DNA of 64,000 nucleotides, from assembly GCA_014860395.1 (NCBI GenBank), contig JACZJU010000048.1, forward strand, positions 1 to 64,000, read 5' to 3'. Source of the stretch: Burkholderiales bacterium (GTDB lineage Bacteria; Pseudomonadota; Gammaproteobacteria; Burkholderiales; SG8-39). Shown in pieces: positions 52,142 through 61,722 of the stretch (positions are counted from its first letter, which is position 1; every line of letters begins with the position of its first letter). The translations under genes were made by a program, and so were the position numbers. The notes below the pieces were generated by a model. That model made no database searches, had not been told where the DNA came from, and was given only the letters and a program-made list of their open reading frames with translations.

Positions 52142-52855
52142 CTAAACCGAAATAACCAGCTTCTGGTAAAGGCCGCCGTAGTAGGTCTCCTTGCGTATCT
52201 GCGCCGGTTTGATGCTTTCAGGCAACCATTGCGCGATTTCATGCTGCCAGAGATCGAGGGCGTAGGGCTCGAGCACGCGCAGAACCGGGCGAAACAGATA
52301 GCGCAAGGGGTGCAGACGGCGCGGCAGGTGATAATCCACCAGCACCAGCTTGCCGCCGGGCTTGACCACGCGCAAGGCTTCGCCCAGGGTCTGCCTGCGC
52401 GCCGCAGCCGGCTGCTCGTGCAGCAGAAAGAAGAGAATCGCCTGGTCATAGCTCGCGTCCTCGAAACCAAGCGCGGTCGAATCGTGCTGATGCAGCGTCA
52501 CCGGCGCCGCGGCCGGGAGCTTTTCGCGCAGATTGCGCAACTGGATCGGCAGCACGTCGACGACGTCGAGCGAGCCGCCCGGCGCGACGCGCGCGGCAAG
52601 GTGCTCGGAGAAATTACCGTAGACGCAGGCGACCTGCAGCGTGCGCCCCGGAACTTCGCGCCCGAGTTCGGCGAGCGCGGCGTCGCGCAGGCGCGCGAAG
52701 TTGCCCCATAGAATCAGATTGACCAGCCACTGCCGCTCGAAGAAGCTGACGGCGTTCGGATGGACATAGGCCCACCAGTAAGTATCCTGCAGATAGCTCG
52801 GGATGGCCTGCGGCCGCGACAGTTCCAAAGTCTCTTGCTCGCCTTTGTGGCTCAT
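52142..52855 (-). CDS. rquA: RquA-type rhodoquinone biosynthesis methyltransferase-like protein
   Basis: SYLQDTYWWAYVHPNAVSFFERQWLVNLILWGNFARLRDAALAELG...LQVACVYGNFSEHLA...DVVDVLPIQLRNLR...KETYYGGLYQKLVI, motifs I associate with RquA. Confidence 0.85.
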   Translation of the reverse strand: MSHKGEQETLELSRPQAIPSYLQDTYWWAYVHPNAVSFFERQWLVNLILWGNFARLRDAALAELGREVPGRTLQVACVYGNFSEHLAARVAPGGSLDVVDVLPIQLRNLREKLPAAAPVTLHQHDSTALGFEDASYDQAILFFLLHEQPAAARRQTLGEALRVVKPGGKLVLVDYHLPRRLHPLRYLFRPVLRVLEPYALDLWQHEIAQWLPESIKPAQIRKETYYGGLYQKLVISV

Positions 52856-53012
52856 GCGTCTGTTCTCGCTGTTGCTGTTGCCACCCGCGGGCGGAGGATA
52901 AAGACCGTTGCGTCTGACCGTGCGCGCTGCGACTGGCGCAAACACCGCGGCGGCTTGGCTCTGCCCGCAGACCGCAATATGCCATATTCGGCAGCGGCGC
53001 GGTGGCAAAGGC

Positions 53013-53026
53013 TTGATATTGCTCAA
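53013..53026. promoter_or_regulatory. Near-consensus FNR-type box upstream of rquA
   Basis: TTGATATTGCTCAA (9/10), 158 bp upstream of the rquA start. Confidence 0.5.
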
Positions 53027-53056
53027 CCGGAGTTCATCCCTTCGGAGTAACTTGGA

Positions 53057-53165
53057 GCCTATTTCAAAACGAGGGGATATCCCCTGCGGGGACTTCTTTC
53101 AGGGCGCCTCCTCTCATACTCCCCTAAACCAGGGGCCATTTCGTTAATTCTGAAATGGCCTCCTA
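53057..53165. repeat. Short palindromic repeat family II, copy 3
   Basis: GCCTATTTCAAAACGAGGGGATATCCCCTG...CTCATACTCCCCTAAACCAGGGGCCATTTCGTTAATTCTGAAATGGCCTCCTAG. Confidence 0.88.
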
Positions 53166-53196
53166 GTCGACGCGTACTCTTCTTCAGGGAATAGCC

Positions 53197-54822
53197 TTGA
53201 ACCCAGCCCGCGATCAGGATTCGACGCACGCAGCCGGCACCGGCGCCGCAGGCCTGGACCGTCTGATCGCGGCGCTGCGCCAGCCGGGGCGCTATGCGCA
53301 CGCGGTCGGGCGCGTCGAACTGATGCAGACACACATCTCCTGCGTACTGCTCGCCGGCGACTACGCCTACAAGATCAAGAAACCGGTGAACCTCGGCTTT
53401 CTGGATTTCAGCACGCTCGCCGCGCGCAAGCACTATTGCGAAGAAGAACTGCGGCTCAACCACCGCACCGCGCCGGCGCTGTATCTCGACGTGCTCGCCA
53501 TCGGCGGCAGCGAGTCGGCGCCGGTGATCGGCGGCGGCGGACCGGCGATCGAGTATGCGCTGCGCATGCGGCGCTTCGAACAGGACGATCTGCTCGACCG
53601 CATGGCGCGCCGCGGCGCGCTCACGCCGCTGCACATCGATGCGCTCGCGCACCGCCTCGCAGCGTTTCATGCCGAAATCGAGCGCGCTGGTGCAGAGCAA
53701 GCGTACGGAAGCCCGGAGCGCGTACTCGCACCGGCTCTACAGAACTTCGAGCAGATGCTGCCTCTGCTCAGTGCGAAAGCGGATATCGCGCAACTCGCGC
53801 GTCTGCGCGACTGGACTGCGCGCGAGCATGCCGCGCTTGCCCCGGTGTTCGCCGCGCGCAAGCGCGACGGCCGGGTGCGCGAATGCCACGGCGACCTGCA
53901 CTTGGGCAACATCGCGCTGATCGAGGGCGTGCCCACGCCATTCGATGCCATCGAGTTCAATCCGGACTTTCGCTGGATCGACGTGATGAACGAAATCGCC
54001 TTTCTGGTGATGGACCTGGCCGATCACGGCCTGCCGCGGCTCGCGTTTCGCTTCCTCAACGCGTATCTGGAAATTACCGGCGACTACGCCGGCCTGCGTG
54101 TGCTGCGCTTCTACCTCGTCTATCGCGCCCTGGTGCGCGCCAAGGTGTCGTGCATGCGCGCGCACCAGACGGGCGTGGCGGCGCACGAAAAAAGCGAGGT
54201 GGAGCGCGAATACCGGCGGCATCTTCATCTGGCGGAGCGGCTGTCCGCCCCGGCGCACGCGGCCATGCTGATCATGCACGGCTTGTCGGGGTCGGGCAAG
54301 ACCACCATCGCGCAAGGTTTGCTCGAAGCGCTCGGCGCGGTGCGCCTGCGCTCGGACGTGGAGCGAAAGCGCCTGTTCGGCGTGGCGGCCGAGGCGCGCT
54401 CCGGCTCGGGGATGGATGCGGGCCTGTACACGCCCGCCGCAAATGAGCATACCTATGCACGACTGGACGAACTCGCGCGCGATGTGATTGCGGCTGGATA
54501 CCCGGTCATCGTCGACGCAGCCTTCCTCAGACGCGACGAGCGCCAGCGCTTTGCAGCACTGGCGCGCGACGCGCGCGCGAGCTTTCTTATTGCCGCGTGC
54601 ACCGCCTCCCCCGCCACGCTGCGCGCGCGCGTGGCCGCGCGCGAACGCGAGGCGCGCGACGCCTCCGAAGCCGGGCTCGCGGTGCTCGAACGCCAATTCG
54701 CGAGCGCGGAACCGCTGGGCGAGGACGAGGCCGCGCACACGATGACGCTTAGCGCTGAGCACGGCGCTGCCGCACCCGAAGCGGCGGTCCTGGCGCGGCG
54801 CCTGGCTCTGGAGCCGGCCTGA
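53197..54822 (+). CDS. Bifunctional aminoglycoside phosphotransferase-like / AAA ATP-binding (kinase) protein
   Basis: APH-like N-terminal half (ECHGDLHLGNIALIE) and P-loop C-terminal half (IMHGLSGSGKTTIAQGL). Confidence 0.88.
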   Translation: MNPARDQDSTHAAGTGAAGLDRLIAALRQPGRYAHAVGRVELMQTHISCVLLAGDYAYKIKKPVNLGFLDFSTLAARKHYCEEELRLNHRTAPALYLDVLAIGGSESAPVIGGGGPAIEYALRMRRFEQDDLLDRMARRGALTPLHIDALAHRLAAFHAEIERAGAEQAYGSPERVLAPALQNFEQMLPLLSAKADIAQLARLRDWTAREHAALAPVFAARKRDGRVRECHGDLHLGNIALIEGVPTPFDAIEFNPDFRWIDVMNEIAFLVMDLADHGLPRLAFRFLNAYLEITGDYAGLRVLRFYLVYRALVRAKVSCMRAHQTGVAAHEKSEVEREYRRHLHLAERLSAPAHAAMLIMHGLSGSGKTTIAQGLLEALGAVRLRSDVERKRLFGVAAEARSGSGMDAGLYTPAANEHTYARLDELARDVIAAGYPVIVDAAFLRRDERQRFAALARDARASFLIAACTASPATLRARVAAREREARDASEAGLAVLERQFASAEPLGEDEAAHTMTLSAEHGAAAPEAAVLARRLALEPA

Positions 54823-54943
54823 ACATGCGCCTGTTTCATGACGCCGTCTGCGTCAACGATTATGTTTTTTGCGCGCGTTCGATTGACACCGCAAGCTTCA
54901 GTGCGCTTCAATGCGCGCTTACTCCAATTCCTCGCAAGGCAAC

Positions 54944-56026
54944 ATGACGACCTCCCCCTTTCTTACGCTGCACGAGCTGGTCAAGAAAGCGCGGCAGAAA
55001 CTCAATCACGACAACTGGGACTACATCGTCGGCGGCACCGAGACCGAGACCACGGTCAGGCGCAACCGCCTCGCCCTCGATTCGATCGCGTTCCAGCCGC
55101 GGGTGCTGCGCGACGTCAGCCGTATCGATGCCTCGACCGAGTTTCTCGGGCACTCGCTGCGCCTGCCCGTTTTCCTTGCGCCGGTCGGAGGACTGGAGCA
55201 TTTCGCCGCCGAAGCCGGCGCCGCGGCCGCCAAAGCGGCGGCGCAATTCGGTATTTCCCACATGCTGAGCTCGGTTTGCGAACCGGGCCTGGAAGCCGTG
55301 GCGCAGGCGGCGCCCGACGCCCTGCGCATCTATCAGCTGTATGTGCATGGCGACGCGGACTGGGTCGACGCCATGGCCGCGCGCGCCATCGCTGCGGGCT
55401 ATGACGCGTTCTGCCTCACGGTGGATTCGGCCTACTACAGCAGGCGCGAACGCGACCTGGCGAAGCGCAACATCCGCCGCGACAACGTGCCGGGCAGGGA
55501 ATTCCAGGCGCGTTTTACCTGGAGCGACGTGGCCAGGCTCAAATCCAAATTCGCGATTCCGCTGATCCTGAAAGGGATAGCGACAAAGGAAGACGCGGTG
55601 CTGGCGCTGGAGCATGGTGTCGACATGATCTATGTCTCAAACCACGGCGGGCGCCAGCTCGACCACTGCCGCGGAACCATGGAGGTGCTGCCGGAAATTG
55701 TCGCCGCGGTCGGCGGCCGTGCACCCATCATGATCGACGGCGGATTCAATCGCGGCGCGGACATTGTCAAGGCCATCGCCGCCGGCGCCAGCCTGGTCGG
55801 CATCGGCCGCATGCAATGCATAGGCCTGGCCGCGGGCGGCGAGGCCGGCCTCACGCGCCTGCTCGAAATCCTGGAACAGGAGATCCGGCTTTGCCTGGGT
55901 TTGCTTGGTGTCAACACATGGGCGGAACTCGACCCGTCGTATCTGCATCCTGCGCACCCGGTCGGCACGGGCGGGACGCTCGATGCATTCCCGCTGCTCG
56001 CGCTCGACGAGAAGTCTTTCTACTGA
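54944..56026 (+). CDS. FMN-dependent alpha-hydroxy-acid dehydrogenase/oxidase
   Basis: YIVGGTETETTVRRNR; LILKGIATKEDA; VSNHGGRQLDH. Confidence 0.93.
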   Translation: MTTSPFLTLHELVKKARQKLNHDNWDYIVGGTETETTVRRNRLALDSIAFQPRVLRDVSRIDASTEFLGHSLRLPVFLAPVGGLEHFAAEAGAAAAKAAAQFGISHMLSSVCEPGLEAVAQAAPDALRIYQLYVHGDADWVDAMAARAIAAGYDAFCLTVDSAYYSRRERDLAKRNIRRDNVPGREFQARFTWSDVARLKSKFAIPLILKGIATKEDAVLALEHGVDMIYVSNHGGRQLDHCRGTMEVLPEIVAAVGGRAPIMIDGGFNRGADIVKAIAAGASLVGIGRMQCIGLAAGGEAGLTRLLEILEQEIRLCLGLLGVNTWAELDPSYLHPAHPVGTGGTLDAFPLLALDEKSFY

Positions 56027-56060
56027 ACTCCCGCATTATCCAACCGGAAAAAGGCACCCT

Positions 56061-56933
56061 ATGCGACGGACTGAACGACGCGAGCGTTTCCGCTCGATAC
56101 TAGAAGGCAAGGTCTGCATACATCCGGCTTCGGTGTTCGATCCGGTTTCGGCGCGCATCGCCGAAGACCTCGGCTTCGAGCTCGGCATGTTCGCCGGATC
56201 GATAGCCTCGCTCACGGTGCTCGGCGCCCCCGACCTGACACTGATCACGCTCACCGAATTCGCCGAACAGGCGCAGCGCATCTGCCGCGCCGGCGCCCTG
56301 CCGCTGCTGGTGGACGCGGACCACGGCTACGGCAATGCGCTCAACGTCATGCGCACGGTGGAAGAACTGGAGACCGCGGGCATCGCAGGCCTCACCATCG
56401 AAGACACCGCCCTCCCCCAGGGTTTCGGTGCGGGCGCCGCGGCGAAACTGATTTCCGTGGAAGAAGGCGTGGGCAAAATGAAGGCCGCGGTCGCGGCCAG
56501 GCGCGATCCGGGTCTGGCGATCGTCGGGCGCACCAGCGCCGTGGCGCTCACCAGCCTTGAAGACGCACTGGCCAGGGCCAGGGCCTACGCAGCGACGGGC
56601 GTCGATGCGCTGTTCTTCCTCGGCGTGCGCACGCGCGCGCAGCTCGATGCGATTGCGGCCGAGTGTAAATTGCCCATCGTGCTCGGCGGCGTCGGCGCCG
56701 ACGTCAACGATCGCGACTATCTTGGCGCCAAGGGCGTGCGCATCTGCCTGCAGGGGCACCAGCCATTCATGGCAGCAGTGGCAGCAGTCCATGCGACGAT
56801 GAAAGCGCTGCGCGAAGGCACACCGCCGGCCAAGCTTGCAAATATCGCGTCGGCGCAACTGATGCAGCAACTGAGCCGCGACGCCGATTACGCGCGCTGG
56901 AGCGAAGACTTTCTCGGCGCCCCCAAGAACTGA
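56061..56933 (+). CDS. Isocitrate lyase/PEP mutase superfamily protein (oxaloacetate decarboxylase-like)
   Basis: PASVFDPVSARIAEDLGFELGMFAGS; LLVDADHGYGNALNVMRTVEELE. Confidence 0.88.
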   Translation: MRRTERRERFRSILEGKVCIHPASVFDPVSARIAEDLGFELGMFAGSIASLTVLGAPDLTLITLTEFAEQAQRICRAGALPLLVDADHGYGNALNVMRTVEELETAGIAGLTIEDTALPQGFGAGAAAKLISVEEGVGKMKAAVAARRDPGLAIVGRTSAVALTSLEDALARARAYAATGVDALFFLGVRTRAQLDAIAAECKLPIVLGGVGADVNDRDYLGAKGVRICLQGHQPFMAAVAAVHATMKALREGTPPAKLANIASAQLMQQLSRDADYARWSEDFLGAPKN

Positions 56934-56980
56934 CCTGCCGGACGTGGCGCGCGGATTTCGAAAACTAAGGAGTCATACAC

Positions 56981-57778
56981 ATGGACCTACCCAGTTACCA
57001 AACCCTCAAGACCGAGACGCCCGAGCCGCATGTGCTGCTGGTGACGCTAAACCGGCCCGAGGTCGCGAATGCGTTCAATACCGAGATGGGCCGCGAATTT
57101 CTCGACCTGTGGACGCGCCTGACCGAGGACGCGGGCGAAGTGCGCTGCGTCGTGCTCACCGGCGCCGGCGACAAGATATTTTGCGCCGGTGCCGACCTGA
57201 AGGAGCGCAACGGCATGACGCGCGAGCAATGGCAGCGCCAGCACGAACTGTTCGAGCGCCATTATTGGGCCTTGACCGACCTGCCCGTGCCTATCATCGC
57301 CGCGGTCAACGGCCACGCGTATGCCGGCGGCTTCGAAGCCGTGCTCTCCTGCGATTTCGCCTACGCCGTGAAGACCGCGCGCTTCGCGCTGACCGAAGTG
57401 ACCCTGGGCATCATGCCCGGCGCCGGCGGCACGCAGAACCTGCCGCGCGCGGTGGGCGAGCGCCGCGCCAAGGAAATCATCATGACCGGGCGCCCGTTTT
57501 CCGCGCAGCAGGCGCTCGACTGGGGCGTGGTCAACGAAATATGCGAGCCGGGCGAACTCCTGCCGCGCGCGCTGGAGACCGCGCGCACCATCGCCGGCAA
57601 CGCGCCCCTGTCCATCCGCCAGGTGAAGAAATCGGTGCGCTACGGCATGCAGATGGAGCTGAAGACCGCCTACCGCTTCGAGGTCGAGGCCTACAACCAC
57701 CTGGTGGAAACCGAGGATCGCTACGAAGGCATCAAGGCGTTCAACGAAAAGCGCAAGCCCGTGTTCAAAGGAAAGTAG
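56981..57778 (+). CDS. Enoyl-CoA hydratase/isomerase family protein
   Basis: Crotonase motifs CAGADLKER, AAVNGHAYAGGFE, PGAGGTQNLPR. Confidence 0.93.
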   Translation: MDLPSYQTLKTETPEPHVLLVTLNRPEVANAFNTEMGREFLDLWTRLTEDAGEVRCVVLTGAGDKIFCAGADLKERNGMTREQWQRQHELFERHYWALTDLPVPIIAAVNGHAYAGGFEAVLSCDFAYAVKTARFALTEVTLGIMPGAGGTQNLPRAVGERRAKEIIMTGRPFSAQQALDWGVVNEICEPGELLPRALETARTIAGNAPLSIRQVKKSVRYGMQMELKTAYRFEVEAYNHLVETEDRYEGIKAFNEKRKPVFKGK

Positions 57779-57819
57779 CTTGATCCGGGCAACCGCGTGC
57801 AAACAGCGCGCCCGCGGGC

Positions 57820-59931
57820 TCAGCCGCGCGAGAACGCGGAGAAATCCTCAGCCGCAACCGGACTGCCGGCGAGATAGCCCTGGAATTCGTCGCAGCCGTG
57901 CTCGCGCAGGAATTCAAGCTGTTCCTGCCGTTCCACGCCTTCGGCCAGCGGCGTCAGCTTGAGCGTTTTCGCGAGATTGATAATGGCGACGGCGATGGCG
58001 CGCTCATCGGCATCGGTGCCCAGATCGTCGATGAATGACCGGTCGATCTTGAGTTTGTCGATCGGATAGCGTTTCAGGTAGCCTAGCGACGAATAGCCCG
58101 TGCCGAAATCGTCGATGGTGATCCTGACGCCGAGCGCGCGCAGCCCGGCGAGCGCATTGCCGACGATATCCTTGTCCATCAACAGGCTCTCGGTGAGTTC
58201 GAGATCTAGGTAGCGGCCTTCGAGCCCGGTATCGTCCAGCACCCGTTTCACCGCGGCCACCAGATCGCCGCGGCGGAACTGGACCGCGGACACGTTTACG
58301 GAAATTGGCAGCGCGGCATGGCCCGCGTCCTGCCACGCCTTGTTCTGGCGGCAGGCTTCGCGCAGGACATACTGGCCAATCTCGTCGATGAGACCGCGCG
58401 TCTCGGCGAATTCGATGAATTCGGATGGATCGATCAGGCCGCGCTCGGGATGGCGCCAGCGCACCAGTGCCTCGATGCCGGCCAGGCGCAGGTCGCTGAC
58501 GCGCAGTTGCGGCTGATAAAAAACCACGAATTCCCCGCGCTGTACCGCCTGGCGCAGCCGCGACTCCCGCGCCAGGGTCGCGGCGCCCTCGTCCGAAAGC
58601 CCAGCGGTGTAGAAGCGGCTGTGGCCGCGGCCGTGATCCTTGGCGCTGTACATCGCCGCGTCGGCATTGCGGATCAGATCGTCCGCATTGTCGCCGTCGC
58701 GCGGGAACACGCTGATGCCGATGCTGGCGTTGGCGCAAAGCTCGCGGCCTTCGAGTTCGATCGGGGCGGAGATGACCTGCAGCAGCTTTTCCGCGACTTT
58801 GGCCGCATCCTCGGACGCGGCGAAATCGGCGAGGATCACCAGAAACTCATCGCCGCCGAGGCGCGACACCATGTCCGCCTCGCGCAGCACCTCCTTGATG
58901 CGCCCGGCCACCTGCTTGAGCAGTACGTCGCCCACGTGATGGCCGAGCGAATCGTTGACGGTCTTGAAATTATCCAGGTCGATGAACATGATCGCCACCA
59001 GCGTGCCATGGCGGCGCGCCAGCGCGAGTATCGTGGTCAGGCGCTCGGTCAGGTAGGCGCGGTTGGGCAGGCCGGTGAGCATGTCATGGTGGGCCAGGTA
59101 CTGGATGCGCGCCTCGGCGTGCCGGCGCGCGGTGATGTCGCGCAGCGCGCCCAGCCGGTGCGCCTCGCCCCGCAGGACTATCGTCTTGCCCACCAATTCC
59201 ACTGCGATCCTGTGGCCGTTCTTGTGCACCACCTCGGCCTCGAATGTATCCTCGCGCCCCTCGCGCATGTAATCGCTCATCGTCTGGTGCCACTCGCCCG
59301 GGACGAACTCCCACAGCGCGTGCCCTATTACCTCCTCGCGCTTGTAGCCGCCGATCGCGAGCAGCGCGTCGTTGACGTCGGTGAGGATGCCGTCCTTGTG
59401 GAAGAAAATGCCTTCGTTGGTGGCAGCGGCGAACTTGCGCATGCGCTCTTCGCTGTCGCGGATCTCCTGCTCGGCGCGATGGTGCCGGGTGATGTCGGTG
59501 ATCAGGACGAACGCGCCCAGCATCTGCGAGCGCTCGTCGAAATGCGGAATCAGGTGGACCTCGACGATGCGCTGCTCGCCGTTGGGAAGCATCAGCGGAC
59601 GGGTGTACTCGACCTTCTCCCCCTTCAACACGCGCTCGACCTGCGGCTCGATGATGTGCCAGGCCTCTTCGCCGATGGCTTCGCGCACGGTCTTGCCGAT
59701 GATGGAATCCACAGTCCACCCGTTCGCTTCGGCATACGCTTTGTTGGCGAACACGCAACGCAGGGTCTGGGGCTCGTAATACGCGATCAGCGCCGGCACG
59801 CTGTCGGCGACCAGTCGCAGCAGGGTGTCCTCGCCGTACCTTCCGGCATCGTCCGGCGCAACCGCGCTCATGGCGCCAAGCGCAGGGTCCGTTTCGGTGT
59901 CGCCGAAATGGACCCTGATTTTGGGGAGCAT
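57820..59931 (-). CDS. PAS-GGDEF-EAL cyclic-di-GMP signalling protein
   Basis: PAS domains; GGDEF motif RLGGDEFLVIL; EAL motif GIEALVRWRHPERG. Confidence 0.97.
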   Translation of the reverse strand: MLPKIRVHFGDTETDPALGAMSAVAPDDAGRYGEDTLLRLVADSVPALIAYYEPQTLRCVFANKAYAEANGWTVDSIIGKTVREAIGEEAWHIIEPQVERVLKGEKVEYTRPLMLPNGEQRIVEVHLIPHFDERSQMLGAFVLITDITRHHRAEQEIRDSEERMRKFAAATNEGIFFHKDGILTDVNDALLAIGGYKREEVIGHALWEFVPGEWHQTMSDYMREGREDTFEAEVVHKNGHRIAVELVGKTIVLRGEAHRLGALRDITARRHAEARIQYLAHHDMLTGLPNRAYLTERLTTILALARRHGTLVAIMFIDLDNFKTVNDSLGHHVGDVLLKQVAGRIKEVLREADMVSRLGGDEFLVILADFAASEDAAKVAEKLLQVISAPIELEGRELCANASIGISVFPRDGDNADDLIRNADAAMYSAKDHGRGHSRFYTAGLSDEGAATLARESRLRQAVQRGEFVVFYQPQLRVSDLRLAGIEALVRWRHPERGLIDPSEFIEFAETRGLIDEIGQYVLREACRQNKAWQDAGHAALPISVNVSAVQFRRGDLVAAVKRVLDDTGLEGRYLDLELTESLLMDKDIVGNALAGLRALGVRITIDDFGTGYSSLGYLKRYPIDKLKIDRSFIDDLGTDADERAIAVAIINLAKTLKLTPLAEGVERQEQLEFLREHGCDEFQGYLAGSPVAAEDFSAFSRG

Positions 59932-59965
59932 GAGGGGAGAGGTCCCCGCATCTTGAAATTAACGC

Positions 59966-60742
59966 TCACAGCCAGGGTTTCAACCAGCCCAGCCCGGCAC
60001 TGGTGCCGGCTTTGGGCCGGTACTCGCAGCCGACCCAGCCGGCATAGCCCAACTCATCCATCAGCCGGAACAGGTAAGGATAGTTGATCTCGCCCAGGTC
60101 GGGCTCATGGCGTTCGGGCACGCCCGCGATCTGGATATGGCCGACGCCGGCGATGTACTTGCGAAGCTTCACCGCGAGATCGCCCTCTACGATCTGGCAG
60201 TGATAGAAATCCATCTGCACCTTGAGATTGGGTGCGCCGACTTCGGCGCAGACGGCGTGCGCTTCGTCCTGACGGTTGAGGAAGAAACCCGGAATATCGC
60301 GCGTGTTGATCGGCTCGATCACGACGGTGACGCCGGCCGAGGCGGCCTCCTTCGCCGCAAAGGCCAGGTTGTGCACGTACGTCTCACGGTGGCGCGCACG
60401 GTCCTCGCCCGGGCGGATCAGGCCGGCCATCATGTGCACGCGCTCGTTGCCGAGCACGCGCGCATACTCAAGCGCAGTCTCAACACTTTTCTTGAACTCG
60501 CCTTCGCGCCCGGGCAGCGACGCGAGACCGCGCTCGCCCGCATCCCAGTTGCCCGGTGGCCCGTTGAACAGCGCCTGCGTGAGGCCGCTCCCGGTAAGGC
60601 GCGCGCGGAGGTCCGCCGCCGGGTAAGCATAGGGAAACAGGAATTCGACCCCCTTGAAGCCGTCCTTCGCGGCGGCGCCGAAGCGATCGAGGAAATCGTG
60701 CTCCTGGTACATCATCGACAGGTTGGCGGCGAATCTTGGCAT
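59966..60742 (-). CDS. Hydroxypyruvate isomerase / 2-oxo-tetronate isomerase family
   Basis: [51 protein letters not shown]. Confidence 0.92.
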   Translation of the reverse strand: MPRFAANLSMMYQEHDFLDRFGAAAKDGFKGVEFLFPYAYPAADLRARLTGSGLTQALFNGPPGNWDAGERGLASLPGREGEFKKSVETALEYARVLGNERVHMMAGLIRPGEDRARHRETYVHNLAFAAKEAASAGVTVVIEPINTRDIPGFFLNRQDEAHAVCAEVGAPNLKVQMDFYHCQIVEGDLAVKLRKYIAGVGHIQIAGVPERHEPDLGEINYPYLFRLMDELGYAGWVGCEYRPKAGTSAGLGWLKPWL

Positions 60743-60776
60743 GGTATGGTTCCCGATAGTCTGGCTGGCAATCGTT

Positions 60777-61412
60777 TCAGCCGGCAGGATAGCGGCGGCG
60801 GATGTCGGCGACCTGTTCCGGCGTGAGCGGACGCGGGCGCTGCCCCTGCAGCAACAAGTACAGGCGCGCCGTGGCCTCGAGCTCCTCCACCGCATCGGCG
60901 GCGGCCGCGAGGCTGGTGCCCGCGACCACGGGGCCGTGGTTGGCGAGCAGCATCGCATGGTGCTTTCCGGCGAAACCACGCACCGCCTGCGCCAGCTGCA
61001 TATCGCCCGGCGCGAAATACGGCACCAGCGGCAGGCTGCCTATACGCATCAGGTAATAGGCGGTAAGCGGCGGCAGCACGTCGGCCGGGTCAACGTCCTG
61101 CAACACCGACACCGCTACCGAATGGGTGGAATGCAGGTGGACAACCGCCTGGTTGCGCGCGCGCTCCTGGTACATCGCTAGGTGCAGAAAGTTTTCTTTT
61201 GAGGGCTGCTCGCCCGAGACCAGTTTTCCCTGCCAGTCGAGTTTCGACAGGCGCGCCGGATCGAGCTTGCCCAGGCTGGATCCGGTGGGCGTGAGCAGCC
61301 AGCCGCCCTCGCAGCGCGCGCTGATGTTGCCGGTGCTGCCGTGCGTGAGGCCGCGCTCGAAAATGGAGCGGCCGAGTTCACAGATCTGTTCGCGTAGCGC
61401 GCTTTCGTTCAT
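60777..61412 (-). CDS. otnC: 3-oxo-tetronate 4-phosphate decarboxylase (class II aldolase family)
   Basis: [38 protein letters not shown]; next to OtnK/LtnD. Confidence 0.9.
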   Translation of the reverse strand: MNESALREQICELGRSIFERGLTHGSTGNISARCEGGWLLTPTGSSLGKLDPARLSKLDWQGKLVSGEQPSKENFLHLAMYQERARNQAVVHLHSTHSVAVSVLQDVDPADVLPPLTAYYLMRIGSLPLVPYFAPGDMQLAQAVRGFAGKHHAMLLANHGPVVAGTSLAAAADAVEELEATARLYLLLQGQRPRPLTPEQVADIRRRYPAG

Positions 61413-61464
61413 ACCAACTCCAGATACTGCGAATTGATACTGCCGCATGCCAAGAGAAACCTTT

Positions 61465-61646
61465 GCGCGCTGCGCGCGCCAACCGTGTTTTTGGTACGGA
61501 TAGAAACCATCCGTACCAAAAACACGGTTATGGATAAAAACGAAGGCGGCTTGGGGTGATTTTTATCCAAGATCGTTGATTGTGTGTGGACGTGCTTTTC
61601 ATCCGCACACAATCGACGATCCGCGCGGACGCGGCGCCGTCCGCGC
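61465..61646 (-). repeat. Composite palindromic element, copy 4 (reverse orientation)
   Basis: D 61465-61479; C 61481-61501/61509-61529 (21 bp perfect); E 61532-61540/61560-61568 (9 bp); B 61571-61591/61601-61621 (three imperfect positions); A 61623-61631/61638-61646. Confidence 0.95.
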
Positions 61647-61722
61647 AAGTGCCAACGATCCTTCGCCGCCACATCGCAACGTCGCAATAACGGGAGACAT
61701 CGATTTAAGTCGCCAAGCATCA

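Noticed and set aside
59928-59960. ATGAGGGGAGAGGTCCCCGCAT hairpin similar to the first half of family II
   Set aside because: Lacks the GGCCATTTC...GAAATGGCC half; similarity too short to call a copy
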